From the IMG/VR virus record IMGVR_UViG_3300035070_001240, positions 1-59,141 of that record: 59,141 bases of DNA; one strand, written 5' to 3'. The notes beneath the pieces are model-generated. The model was given only the letters and a program-made list of their open reading frames with translations, was not told the DNA's origin and ran no database searches. Of this stretch, positions 31,268 through 38,128 are shown piece after piece (position 1 is the stretch's first letter; each line of letters opens with the position of its first letter). This DNA is from a virus. A program made the translations under genes and the position numbers.

Positions 31268-31672
31268 ATGACAAAGATATCTTCTTTGTCTAAGGGAATA
31301 GAGGCGGCTAGGTTAGTCGCCTCTTTTTCTGATAGGCATAAACATAAGATGGGTAGTGTAATAACAGATAAAAATAATAATATTATATCAATGGGATGTA
31401 ATAGTACTAAGTCTCATCCTATTCAATATCACTACGCAAAACATATAAATAACAAGAAGATATATCTACATGCTGAAATATCTAGTATTATTAAATTAAA
31501 TAACAAACAAAGCTCTAAACCTTATAGGCTATTTGTTACTAGGCTTTTAGCCAATGGTAATATATCCATGTCTAAACCCTGTCCTATATGTCTAGCAGCT
31601 ATTATAGAAGTTGGTATAAAAGAAATTATATATACTGACAGCAATGGAATTATTAGGAGGATCGAACTATGA
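31268..31672 (+). CDS. Deoxycytidylate/cytidine deaminase-like
   Basis: From ATG 31268 the protein has 134 aa. HAE at 68-70 and PCPIC at 104-108 are the zinc ligands (H68, C105, C108) and catalytic glutamate (E70) of the cytidine deaminase superfamily. It is shorter than T4 dCMP deaminase (193 aa) and lacks the usual regulatory insertion. It would supply dUMP to ThyX, which is encoded 3 kb away. It could also act on tRNA or other cytosine substrates. Confidence 0.75.
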   Translation: MTKISSLSKGIEAARLVASFSDRHKHKMGSVITDKNNNIISMGCNSTKSHPIQYHYAKHINNKKIYLHAEISSIIKLNNKQSSKPYRLFVTRLLANGNISMSKPCPICLAAIIEVGIKEIIYTDSNGIIRRIEL

Positions 31673-31857
31673 AAATAGATATAACAAAGATACCTAACGT
31701 TGGTTATAAGGTACACAAAGTACGTATGTCAAAGGATATGTTTACAAAGGATAGTCCATATAAACCAAAAACATATAATGGGAAAACAAAGAAGAGTATA
31801 TCTAAAAAACAATGTAGGAATAATCTTAAAAGAATATGTCTAGACATATCTGTATAA
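31669..31857 (+). CDS. Basic protein, 62 aa
   Basis: A 62-aa lysine-rich protein starting MKIDITKIPNVGYKVHKV. It has SKKQCRNNLKRICLDISV at the end, with two cysteines. The last codons overlap one of the TATGTCTAGACATA palindromes. Unknown. Confidence 0.5.
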   Translation: MKIDITKIPNVGYKVHKVRMSKDMFTKDSPYKPKTYNGKTKKSISKKQCRNNLKRICLDISV

Positions 31858-32147
31858 TTATTTATAGAGATATGTCTAGACATATGTCTAGAGAATAAGA
31901 TTATAAAGATAATGTATAAAGAATAAGATTATAAATATAATGTCTAGACATATGTCTAAACATTATCTATATAAATATTTCTATAAATATCTATATAATA
32001 TTCTCTTCCCTTCGCCTCCTTCCCCATCCTAGCATACCCGACACGGGTTTGTCAAGGGGTTGACAAAAATTTTTTTTGGGGGTAGGTTTCGCCGTGTCAC
32101 CAAAACATGTTCAATCTTTAAGCTAACTTAACTGGAGAAACAAGGAA
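31858..32147. promoter_or_regulatory. Intergenic control region with repeated palindromes
   Basis: 290 bp with no gene. The left half is very AT-rich and holds palindromes TATGTCTAGACATA at 31871-31884 and close relatives at 31939-31952 and 31951 (first copy at 31835, within the preceding gene), plus a 28-bp direct repeat (31893 and 31921). The right half holds the TTGTCAA inverted repeat and -35-like hexamer at 32049-32088. It looks like a promoter with several operators. Confidence 0.5.
32049..32088 (+). promoter_or_regulatory. Candidate promoter with overlapping operator
   Basis: TTGACA (32060-32065), 17-bp spacer, TAGGTT (32083-32088, weak -10). The -35 is the right arm of TTGTCAA-GGGG-TTGACAA (32049-32066). 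A repressor here would block polymerase. It serves the gene at 32148. Confidence 0.4.
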
Positions 32148-32450
32148 ATGACAACTACTTTTGATTTTAAGAACGGTAACGGTCCAGTTCCTGCTCATAG
32201 ACACTCTAATGGTGGGGGTTGGATAGCAGATACAGCCACAGTAGCAGATACAGCTTATGTTGGTCCTGATGCTCAGGTCTATGACAATGCTTGGGTCTAT
32301 GGCAAGGCTAGGGTCTATGGCAAGGCTAGGGTCTATGACGATACATGTAATCGACTCTCTGACCGTGCAGAAAAGTCTGATACCAATGAAAACATCTTTA
32401 TTGAAATGAATGACAAGCGATACAAACTTGTAGAGGTAGAAAAATCATGA
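32148..32450 (+). CDS. Short hexapeptide-repeat protein, 100 aa
   Basis: Residues about 25-60 form left-handed beta-helix hexapeptides (AYVGPDAQVYDNAWVYGKAR, and YGKARVYDD). Nucleotides 32295-32330 hold a perfect duplication of an 18-bp unit. It is much shorter than the usual left-handed beta-helix enzymes and has no acyltransferase end. It may be a trimmed remnant or a small structural protein. The gene ends 4 bp into the next one. Confidence 0.6.
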   Translation: MTTTFDFKNGNGPVPAHRHSNGGGWIADTATVADTAYVGPDAQVYDNAWVYGKARVYGKARVYDDTCNRLSDRAEKSDTNENIFIEMNDKRYKLVEVEKS

Positions 32451-32932
32451 ACATCTTCTATTTACATTCTGATCCTGTTACATGTGCCGAATGGCATTGT
32501 GATAAGCACGTAGTCAAGATGATCCTTGAATACGCTCAGTTGCTGTCTACAGCTCATCATGAACTTGATGGTACACCATCAGTCAACTGCTACAAATCAA
32601 CGCACAGAAACCATCCTAGTGCCATCTGGGTCAGGACTAATCGCAAGAACTATCGTTGGTTATGGCGTTTACTTGATGCTACAGCCACTGAATACACTCA
32701 TCGCTATGGTAAGGTACATGCTACAAAACTAAAAGGCATTGTAGACAGTCTTAAATCCTGCCCATATGAATTATTAGAAGGTATCTCAATGACACCTATG
32801 CCTCAATGTATGCCTGATGAATACAAGGTTGACAACGATCCAATTCAAGGATATCGTAACTATTATCTAAATGATAAAGCATACATGGCTAAGTGGACTA
32901 ATCGTAAACAACCTGAGTGGTGGGCAGTATAA
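32447..32932 (+). CDS. Conserved phage protein ('CDKHVVKMILE' family)
   Basis: A 161-aa protein beginning MNIFYLHSDPVTCAEWHCD followed by KHVVKMILEYAQLLSTAHH. It later has NHPSAIWVRTNRKNYRWLWRL and TPMPQCMPDEYK. This is a widely distributed phage family of unclear activity. The His-rich first half could bind metal, and a distant relation to pyrimidine-dimer glycosylases has been suggested by fold; I cannot confirm it from sequence. It is coupled (TAATG) to the next gene. Confidence 0.55.
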   Translation: MNIFYLHSDPVTCAEWHCDKHVVKMILEYAQLLSTAHHELDGTPSVNCYKSTHRNHPSAIWVRTNRKNYRWLWRLLDATATEYTHRYGKVHATKLKGIVDSLKSCPYELLEGISMTPMPQCMPDEYKVDNDPIQGYRNYYLNDKAYMAKWTNRKQPEWWAV

Positions 32933-33453
32933 TGTTTGAAAAAATATTTAGCATTTCAAAAGATTTTCTATCAACAGAACAACGTGACAAGATGCTTGTT
33001 GATTTGTTTATCAACAAGAAGTTTTCCTTTCCACCTAAGTCTGACATTGGTAGAGAAATAAAGAATATAATCAAGGATCATAACAAGTCAAACAACTGGT
33101 ACTTCAATCTAGATCGTATTGAACATATTAAACTGTACTACATGGATAACGATAAGCCTTCTTCGTTTCCTATTATGCTGCCTTCTCTTGAAGTACCAAA
33201 GTCTATGCAGTATCATCAGAAGCAACGAAAGATTGTTGCATTTAGCAAGATCAACGATAACGTAGAAAATGTTATGGGTGGTGATCTTTATATCAAATCG
33301 TTTGATGGTATTAATCTAAATCTTACAGAGGTATCTAAACCTGGAGATTTGATTATCTTCCCTTCCTTTGTACCTTTCAACATTATACCCGTAGGTAAGA
33401 ATGAACGTGCTGTTTATCTACAGTGTATCATTCAAGGATTATCGTTTAGATAA
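32932..33453 (+). CDS. 2OG-Fe(II) oxygenase-like, degenerate (pseudoenzyme?)
   Basis: The ATG at 32932 shares bases with the preceding TAA. The 173-aa protein has the C-terminal half of the double-stranded beta-helix: MGGDLYIKSF, GDLIIFPSFVPFNIIPV and ERAVYLQ. Compared with the next gene it lacks the H-x-D pair. The distal His position is Phe (VPF149 in place of VPH162) and an Arg (R159) remains. It is probably inactive or uses a different iron site. It may act as a partner of the neighbour. Confidence 0.6.
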   Translation: MFEKIFSISKDFLSTEQRDKMLVDLFINKKFSFPPKSDIGREIKNIIKDHNKSNNWYFNLDRIEHIKLYYMDNDKPSSFPIMLPSLEVPKSMQYHQKQRKIVAFSKINDNVENVMGGDLYIKSFDGINLNLTEVSKPGDLIIFPSFVPFNIIPVGKNERAVYLQCIIQGLSFR

Positions 33454-33465
33454 AAGGATTGAAGA

Positions 33466-34023
33466 ATGTTTATTGACCCATTTTATTATATTCAAAGATC
33501 ATTCATTGACAATGATGAAGCGGAATATCTCGTTGATATTTTAAATAATAATTCCAATAATAAATTAAAAGCTTCAATAGAAAATGGAAGTGATTATAAC
33601 ATTAGATCAACTAATGTTTATTTTATGCCAGATGAAATATATAGTGATTTCAATAATATGTTCTATACTTATTGCCTTAATATAAATAATTTATTGGGAT
33701 GGAATTTTGATATTACTAATACTGAAACAGTACAATTACTTGAATATAAACAAGGTGATTTTTATAAACAGCATATAGATATATTAAATAAGAATAATAA
33801 AAATCAACAAAGAAAAATTACTGTAGTTGTTTTTCTTTCTAGCCCCGACACGTATGAGAGTGGCGAGTTTGTTTTGTTTGACGGCGGTGACGAGTTTTCT
33901 TTTCGGCTTGACAGGGGCGATGCGATTGTGCTACCGTCCTTCGTTCCTCACGAAGTTCGACAAGTTAGTAGTGGAACAAGATATTCTTTAACAGCCTGGA
34001 TCAGTGGACCCACATGGAGATAG
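33466..34023 (+). CDS. PKHD-type 2OG-Fe(II) dioxygenase
   Basis: A 185-aa protein with the whole iron triad: H103-x-D105 (KQHIDIL) and H162 (VPHEV), plus R172 (GTRYSLTAW) for 2-oxoglutarate. It matches the small PKHD hydroxylase-like enzymes common in marine phages. The first two-thirds are AT-rich. The stretch from about 33840 to 33960 coding residues ~125-165 is GC-rich, suggesting recombination. Its substrate is unknown (protein, nucleic acid or antibiotic-like). Confidence 0.78.
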   Translation: MFIDPFYYIQRSFIDNDEAEYLVDILNNNSNNKLKASIENGSDYNIRSTNVYFMPDEIYSDFNNMFYTYCLNINNLLGWNFDITNTETVQLLEYKQGDFYKQHIDILNKNNKNQQRKITVVVFLSSPDTYESGEFVLFDGGDEFSFRLDRGDAIVLPSFVPHEVRQVSSGTRYSLTAWISGPTWR

Positions 34024-34026
34024 GAT

Positions 34027-34410
34027 ATGAACGATGATGATCTTTTGGAAATACCAGACTTTCTAAAAAGAAAGTATGATCCTTCTAAAAAATTTAAAGA
34101 ATATAAAATAGAAAAGCGTACATGGGTCATGCCTGATATGGAATCGTTCAAGCGTGAAAGGGAAGAAAGAGAAAAAAGAAAACATGAAATCATTATAGAG
34201 AAGCAAGAAAGAAAACAAAGAAAGAGAAACAAGTTTAAGATTGAAGGATATGTTATTGAAGCTATGTCAAAAGGACATAACACTTTTGGACAAATTAAAA
34301 ATAACATTCCTTCTGATATTGAAGATAAAGATATTAAGACAGCTATAACTAGACTTATAAATAAAAATAAAGTAATCAAAGTAACAAGACGTATTTATAA
34401 ACTTAAATGA
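34027..34410 (+). CDS. Basic coiled-coil winged-helix-like protein, 127 aa
   Basis: The protein has an acidic N-terminus, then a long basic helix (REREEREKRKHEIIIEKQ-type heptads), then a winged-helix-like C-terminal region (IEGYVIEAMSKGHNTFGQI, ITRLINKNKVIKVTRRIY). The last resembles HTH domains of phage transcription regulators. It may bind DNA. The family is not recognised. Confidence 0.55.
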   Translation: MNDDDLLEIPDFLKRKYDPSKKFKEYKIEKRTWVMPDMESFKREREEREKRKHEIIIEKQERKQRKRNKFKIEGYVIEAMSKGHNTFGQIKNNIPSDIEDKDIKTAITRLINKNKVIKVTRRIYKLK

Positions 34411-34426
34411 AAGTAAAGAATAAGTA

Positions 34427-34666
34427 ATGATAAAATATGCTCTTGTTATTTGGATGGACGCAGCGACAGTAAATGATTGGCATGATTCAAAAGATGACGG
34501 CCCAACTATTGTTTATAGCTGTGGCTTGTTAATCAAGGACGAGCCAGAATATATCACTTTGTCATCCTGTCAGGAACAAGACGACATGACAGTCAACGGA
34601 AGTATTTCAATTCCACGATCTTACATTATTAAAATGGAGACACATGAATGGAAGTTCAAGTCATAG
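34427..34666 (+). CDS. Small protein, 79 aa
   Basis: A 79-aa acidic protein, MIKYALVIWMDAATVNDWHD, with a beta pattern and a late SISIPRSYIIKMETHEW. 'W.da.....W.d........v.s.G.l..d....i.ls' is frequent in phages and seems beta-rich. Unknown. It overlaps the thyX start by 19 bp, so the two may be coupled. Confidence 0.5.
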   Translation: MIKYALVIWMDAATVNDWHDSKDDGPTIVYSCGLLIKDEPEYITLSSCQEQDDMTVNGSISIPRSYIIKMETHEWKFKS

Positions 34667-35316
34667 ACTTTATGGGTTCTGATCTTACTGTAGTGAATGC
34701 AGCAAGAGTCAGTTTTGAAAAAGAAAGTGAAGCAGAATATTGGGAGTATCTAGATTTAGGACAAACGTCTGGTGACCTTGTAGCTGTCTTAAATGAAAAA
34801 GATCAGAAGCTTATTAAGTATCTAGCAAAGCATAATCACTGGACACCCTTTGGACACCCTCAAGTTACCTTCCGTATCAAAGCACCTATCTTTGTAGCAA
34901 GACAGTTAGGTAAGCATCAGGTAGGTATGGTATGGAATGAGGTTAGTCGTAGATACGTCGATAGTAAACCTGAGTTCTACCGACCATCTTCTTACAGACT
35001 ACGTGCGGATAATGTAAAGCAAGGGTCAAGTGACGAGACTACAGCGTGGATAAATAATGATTATTATGATACGTGTACATATGAATATGAGATGATGATT
35101 GAGGAGGGCATCTGCCCTGAACAGGCTCGTATGGTGCTGCCACAATCTATGTACACCAAATTCTTTTGGACCGGAAGTTTAGCAGCTTGGATGCGTGTGA
35201 TTAACTTACGATTGGATAGTCATACTCAGCAAGAGACAAGAGAAGTTGCGGAACAGATTGCAGGTCACATAAAGACCTTATTTCCTGTTTCCTACGAGGC
35301 TTTAATAAATGTCTGA
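34648..35316 (+). CDS. thyX: Flavin-dependent thymidylate synthase
   Basis: A 222-aa protein with the ThyX signature region K89-H90-Q91 then NEVSRRY (97-103). The family motif is RHR-x7/8-S; here the first Arg is Lys and the third is Gln. It also has GDL, PFGHPQVTFRIKAP, RQLGKHQVGM and LPQSMYTKFFWTGSLAAWM. It methylates dUMP to dTMP using FAD and methylenetetrahydrofolate. The gene is full length. The next gene is a homing endonuclease and then a second ThyX C-terminal fragment. Confidence 0.93.
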   Translation: MEVQVIDFMGSDLTVVNAARVSFEKESEAEYWEYLDLGQTSGDLVAVLNEKDQKLIKYLAKHNHWTPFGHPQVTFRIKAPIFVARQLGKHQVGMVWNEVSRRYVDSKPEFYRPSSYRLRADNVKQGSSDETTAWINNDYYDTCTYEYEMMIEEGICPEQARMVLPQSMYTKFFWTGSLAAWMRVINLRLDSHTQQETREVAEQIAGHIKTLFPVSYEALINV

Positions 35317-35653
35317 TATGTACACTGTGGCGTGGTTAGCTGGTTTATTTGAAGGCGAAGCTTGTTTCTCTATGTCTGTGGATAAAAGGTCAGGAGTACC
35401 TAGTTGTCGTATCCACTTCGAATCTACAGACTTGGATATTGTTAAGCGAGTTAAGAGCAACTTTAGAGGTAACTACTATGAAAATAAGGCCCCTTCTAAA
35501 CCCAAGCATTATCAACGTAGTTGGCGATGGCAATTAAATAAAAAACAGGAGGTATATGATCTTCTTATCTTAATAAAGCCATATATGTCTGTTAGAAGGA
35601 GGAAGCGTATTAACGAGTTACTTGTGTGTCTTAAGAAGAAGGGGGTAGATTAA
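35309..35653 (+). CDS. LAGLIDADG-type homing endonuclease
   Basis: A 114-aa protein with one LAGLIDADG-type motif (WLAGLFEGEACF at 9-20), so it would work as a dimer. It continues with CRIHFESTDLDIVKRVK, YENKAPSKPKHYQRSWRWQL and a lysine-rich C-terminus. This is the single-motif intronic or free-standing homing endonuclease form. Its ATG overlaps the thyX stop and its stop overlaps the start of the ThyX fragment. It would cut intron-free or allele-different thyX. Confidence 0.82.
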   Translation: MSDMYTVAWLAGLFEGEACFSMSVDKRSGVPSCRIHFESTDLDIVKRVKSNFRGNYYENKAPSKPKHYQRSWRWQLNKKQEVYDLLILIKPYMSVRRRKRINELLVCLKKKGVD

Positions 35654-35805
35654 TGTATTGGACTGGATCATTGGCAGCATGGGCTAGAGTATGTAAGCTA
35701 AGGCTTGACCCACATTCACAGAAGGAAACCAGAGAAGTAGCTGAAATGGTTTCCGGTTACATGGGTGATTTGTTTCCGGTTAGTTGGAAGGAGTTAATGA
35801 AGTGA
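35653..35805 (+). pseudogene. Detached ThyX C-terminal fragment
   Basis: An ATG-started 50-codon ORF encodes MYWTGSLAAWARVCKLRLD continuing to PVSWKELMK. Thirty of 50 residues are identical to the C-terminus of the intact ThyX upstream, which is about 60% identity, but the DNA differs. It cannot fold as a ThyX. It may be a remnant of a split gene or be translated as a bystander. Its ATG shares a base with the endonuclease stop. Confidence 0.8.
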
Positions 35806-36038
35806 GTATCAAGATTACTCTAGAGCTTAAAGAAACTGATATGCAGGATCAGATTACTGTACAGGTATTACAGAAGATTGTGTACGATACTAAAGCTGAT
35901 CTAAAAACCTGTTGGCATACAAACGATATTAAGCGTAGAAAGAAAGTATCTAAAGCTGCGAAGTATCTGCTTAAGAATTGGTTACTTGACCAGTCAGAAG
36001 CAGACAAGTTTGAACGTGACCTTGAGGAGGTAGGGTAA
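35802..36038 (+). CDS. Small basic helical protein, 78 aa
   Basis: I start at a GTG (35802, overlapping the ThyX fragment's stop) preceded by AAGGAG. It reads VSIKITLELKETDMQDQIT and has a helix-rich basic middle (DIKRRKKVSKAAKYLLKNW). Unknown; possibly nucleic-acid binding. The stop is shared with the next gene (one base). Confidence 0.5.
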   Translation: MSIKITLELKETDMQDQITVQVLQKIVYDTKADLKTCWHTNDIKRRKKVSKAAKYLLKNWLLDQSEADKFERDLEEVG

Positions 36039-36424
36039 TGGATTATTGCGACCAGTGTACTGATCATGAAGAATGTCGTTCCGCAGGATGTTCAAATCCT
36101 CGGAGACACCCCCAACAATTATCAAATAATGGAAACATCGTATATCCCAAACGGGGTACAACGCAACAGGAAGGTGACAAATTACTATTCTGTCATCAAT
36201 GGATTGCGGAACAGGCAAGAAATATCGAACGCCTACAGCAGATCATTGCCGAGAAAGACGCCCAGCTTGATGCCTTTGGTATAAAGTACCCTCAAATGCT
36301 CGACAACGTGTACAACGATGCACTGGAAAAAGCAGCGACTATTGTCGAAAGCAGGGGTGTTGATGGAACTCGCTACACAATCGCCGGGATCATACGAGAT
36401 AATAAGCGGAAATATAGAGGGTGA
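36038..36424 (+). CDS. Cys-rich N-terminus protein, 128 aa
   Basis: A 128-aa protein starting MDYCDQCTDHEECRSAGCSN, four cysteines in a zinc-finger-like order, then a coiled-coil region (ERLQQIIAEKDAQLDAFG). The gene is GC-richer than the phage average. Unknown function; resembles small regulatory or anti-host proteins. Confidence 0.5.
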   Translation: MDYCDQCTDHEECRSAGCSNPRRHPQQLSNNGNIVYPKRGTTQQEGDKLLFCHQWIAEQARNIERLQQIIAEKDAQLDAFGIKYPQMLDNVYNDALEKAATIVESRGVDGTRYTIAGIIRDNKRKYRG

Positions 36425-36428
36425 CGCA

Positions 36429-36629
36429 GTGAAAGACGTTGAGGCCGTACACAGAGAGAATGGCATCGCTCTGTTTAACGATGGGACAACGGCAGAGATC
36501 ATCGACTGGTACGATGACAGCGGAGACTACTGCGAACCGGAAGACGCATCTTTCGCCATCGTCGGAGATATCAGGACGGGGTACTGGACTATTGATCTGA
36601 GTAAATTTGAGAAAGTGAAGACACAATGA
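36429..36629 (+). CDS. Small acidic protein, 66 aa
   Basis: The start is ambiguous: a GTG at 36429 (VKDVEAVHRENGIALFNDGT) preceded by AGAGGG is the most likely, and a longer frame begins at 36318. It ends DLSKFEKVKTQ and has a beta-type core with many Asp/Tyr. Unknown. GC-rich patch. Confidence 0.45.
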   Translation: MKDVEAVHRENGIALFNDGTTAEIIDWYDDSGDYCEPEDASFAIVGDIRTGYWTIDLSKFEKVKTQ

Positions 36630-36853
36630 CAAAATGTAACCAATGTGATGATGGTACGCTTCCATGCTCTTGTAACAAAGCCCAGTTGCCTACACCGCAC
36701 CCGCAGCCAAGCCTAATAGATCGTCTTAAATTTCAGCGCAAAAGTGCATTAGAAAAACTGGCCGATATCGACGAAGCAATGAGATTGCTGGCTGACAATC
36801 CTGATCTGGAAAAGGCGTTCTTGCGGCTAAAAGAATTAGATGAGAGGTGGTAA
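36626..36853 (+). CDS. Small protein with CxxC motifs, 75 aa
   Basis: A 75-aa protein beginning MTKCNQCDDGTLPCSCNKA with four cysteines, then PHPQPSLIDRLKFQRK and an acidic helical end. It looks like a zinc-knuckle protein with a helix. Unknown. Confidence 0.5.
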   Translation: MTKCNQCDDGTLPCSCNKAQLPTPHPQPSLIDRLKFQRKSALEKLADIDEAMRLLADNPDLEKAFLRLKELDERW

Positions 36854-36873
36854 TAAATGAGCGAGGACGAGAC

Positions 36874-37098
36874 ATGAAAGAAACTGTTCTAAACGGCCCG
36901 ACGGTACAGCAGATGATCGACCACCTATCCCAATACCCGATGGATGCGCCGTTGCGTATTGAAGACGCCGACACCTACTGGACGATCCACAAGATACACG
37001 TCAGCCAAGGAGGTGGTGTCGTCTGGCTTAAAGGCGAATACACCGAAATGAACAGCGGCGGTCGCTTCGATAACGTGCCGGAGCCGGAATCAAAATAG
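36874..37098 (+). CDS. Small beta-rich protein, 74 aa
   Basis: I start at the ATG at 36874 (MKETVLNGPTVQQMIDHLSQ), nearest after GAGCGAGGACGAG. The protein has PMDAPLRIEDADTYWTIHKI and ends NVPEPESK. 'P.dapl.i.d....w.i..i' is common in small phage proteins. It is GC-rich. Unknown. Confidence 0.5.
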   Translation: MKETVLNGPTVQQMIDHLSQYPMDAPLRIEDADTYWTIHKIHVSQGGGVVWLKGEYTEMNSGGRFDNVPEPESK

Positions 37099-37110
37099 AG
37101 GAATTTGACT

Positions 37111-37581
37111 ATGCCTAGAAATCTGACGAATATGGATACTATTGATATTCTTAAAAAGAACATATACGATCTACAGCTATCTTTGGCAAGGGCTTATAAA
37201 AGAATTAAAGACCTAACTAATAAAACTTCCATTGTCACTAGACAGTGGGGATATTATGAAGTCTACGATGATAAGTTAGGAGATAGCAGTGAAAAAGTTA
37301 AACTTAAAAAACTTGTTGTCTACCCTGGTAAAAAACTTTCTATGCAGAAACATAAAAATCGTGCAGAGCTTTGGTTCTGTGCGGAAGGGATTGCCGATGT
37401 TTACTCCCTCGATGACAAGGGAAACACCATCGAAACTTTTAACTTGACACCGGGGGAGACTGTGACTATCCTGCCGGAAAAGTGGCACAGGCTTACTAAC
37501 AATACATCTCATAAAGTGGTAATCATAGAAATTCAATATGGTAAAGAATGTGAGGAGAATGACATTGAGCGATATGTTTAA
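37111..37581 (+). CDS. Cupin: mannose-6-phosphate isomerase type II C-terminal-like
   Basis: I start at the ATG at 37111 (MPRNLTNMDTIDILKKN). Residues about 50-150 form a cupin with RAELWFCAEGIADVY, then ETVTILPEKWHRLTNNTSHKVVIIEIQYGKECEENDIERY. That order is the C-terminal domain of type II phosphomannose isomerase/GDP-mannose pyrophosphorylase. 156 aa. It would interconvert fructose-6-phosphate and mannose-6-phosphate, feeding the Gmd pathway. No nucleotidyltransferase domain is present. Its 3' end overlaps the next gene by 23 bp. Confidence 0.75.
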   Translation: MPRNLTNMDTIDILKKNIYDLQLSLARAYKRIKDLTNKTSIVTRQWGYYEVYDDKLGDSSEKVKLKKLVVYPGKKLSMQKHKNRAELWFCAEGIADVYSLDDKGNTIETFNLTPGETVTILPEKWHRLTNNTSHKVVIIEIQYGKECEENDIERYV

Positions 37582-38128
37582 TGATAGTGAAGCAAAGGAA
37601 ATAAAGAATTATTGTAACGCTGTATTTGATGGATTGAGAAAAGCGAAGGCTAAAGAACGAGTACAAAGTCCACATATGGATGGAAGACAAATTAATCTCC
37701 AAGGACTAGCAGCGGAGATTTGGTTTAAAAAGAAACATAAAATTCCATATGATTTATCCATCATTGATGATAAACCAAGGTCATATCTAAATGACATTGA
37801 TGTTAAAGTAAACGGAAAGATATTTGAATTAAAACAAACAGCTCACGAGAATGGCTGTTTATTTTTAAGACATGTAGATTGGTATGGTAAACCAATGAAG
37901 TTTATCGCTGATGTATATGTTCTTATTATCGGTAGCTTTCCAAACTATAAGAATGATTTATTTATAACTCGTGAAGAGTTTGTATCATTAAATCAAAAAC
38001 CTAGAATGCACAAACGTATTGGAAAATACGGGTTCTTTGTAGAACAATCCGACATGTATGAAACAATTGAAGAGGCTATGCAATACAATGTCATCAGAAA
38101 TAGTCAAGTCTCACCAACCATGTCCTGA
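37559..38128 (+). CDS. PD-(D/E)XK-type nuclease-like protein
   Basis: The ATG at 37559 (MTLSDMFNDSEAKEI) is likely. Then comes GLAAEIWFKKKHKIPYDLSI, NDIDVKVNGKIFELKQT, and a beta/helix tail. The 'G...E...' helix, D in NDIDV, then E-x-K in FELK, with correct spacing, match the catalytic core of PD-(D/E)XK nucleases. 189 aa. It may be a replication or repair nuclease or restriction-like factor. It overlaps the primase-helicase start by about 41 bp. Confidence 0.6.
   Translation: MTLSDMFNDSEAKEIKNYCNAVFDGLRKAKAKERVQSPHMDGRQINLQGLAAEIWFKKKHKIPYDLSIIDDKPRSYLNDIDVKVNGKIFELKQTAHENGCLFLRHVDWYGKPMKFIADVYVLIIGSFPNYKNDLFITREEFVSLNQKPRMHKRIGKYGFFVEQSDMYETIEEAMQYNVIRNSQVSPTMS

Noticed and set aside
31858-32147. 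tRNA or CRISPR-like array in the repeat-rich spacer
   Set aside because: The repeats are palindromes without regular unique spacers and no cloverleaf with an anticodon and CCA end could be drawn.
34648-35805. Group I intron in thyX
   Set aside because: The upstream thyX is complete to its own stop and the endonuclease overlaps it, so there is no exon-intron-exon arrangement to splice. The downstream piece is therefore a remnant.
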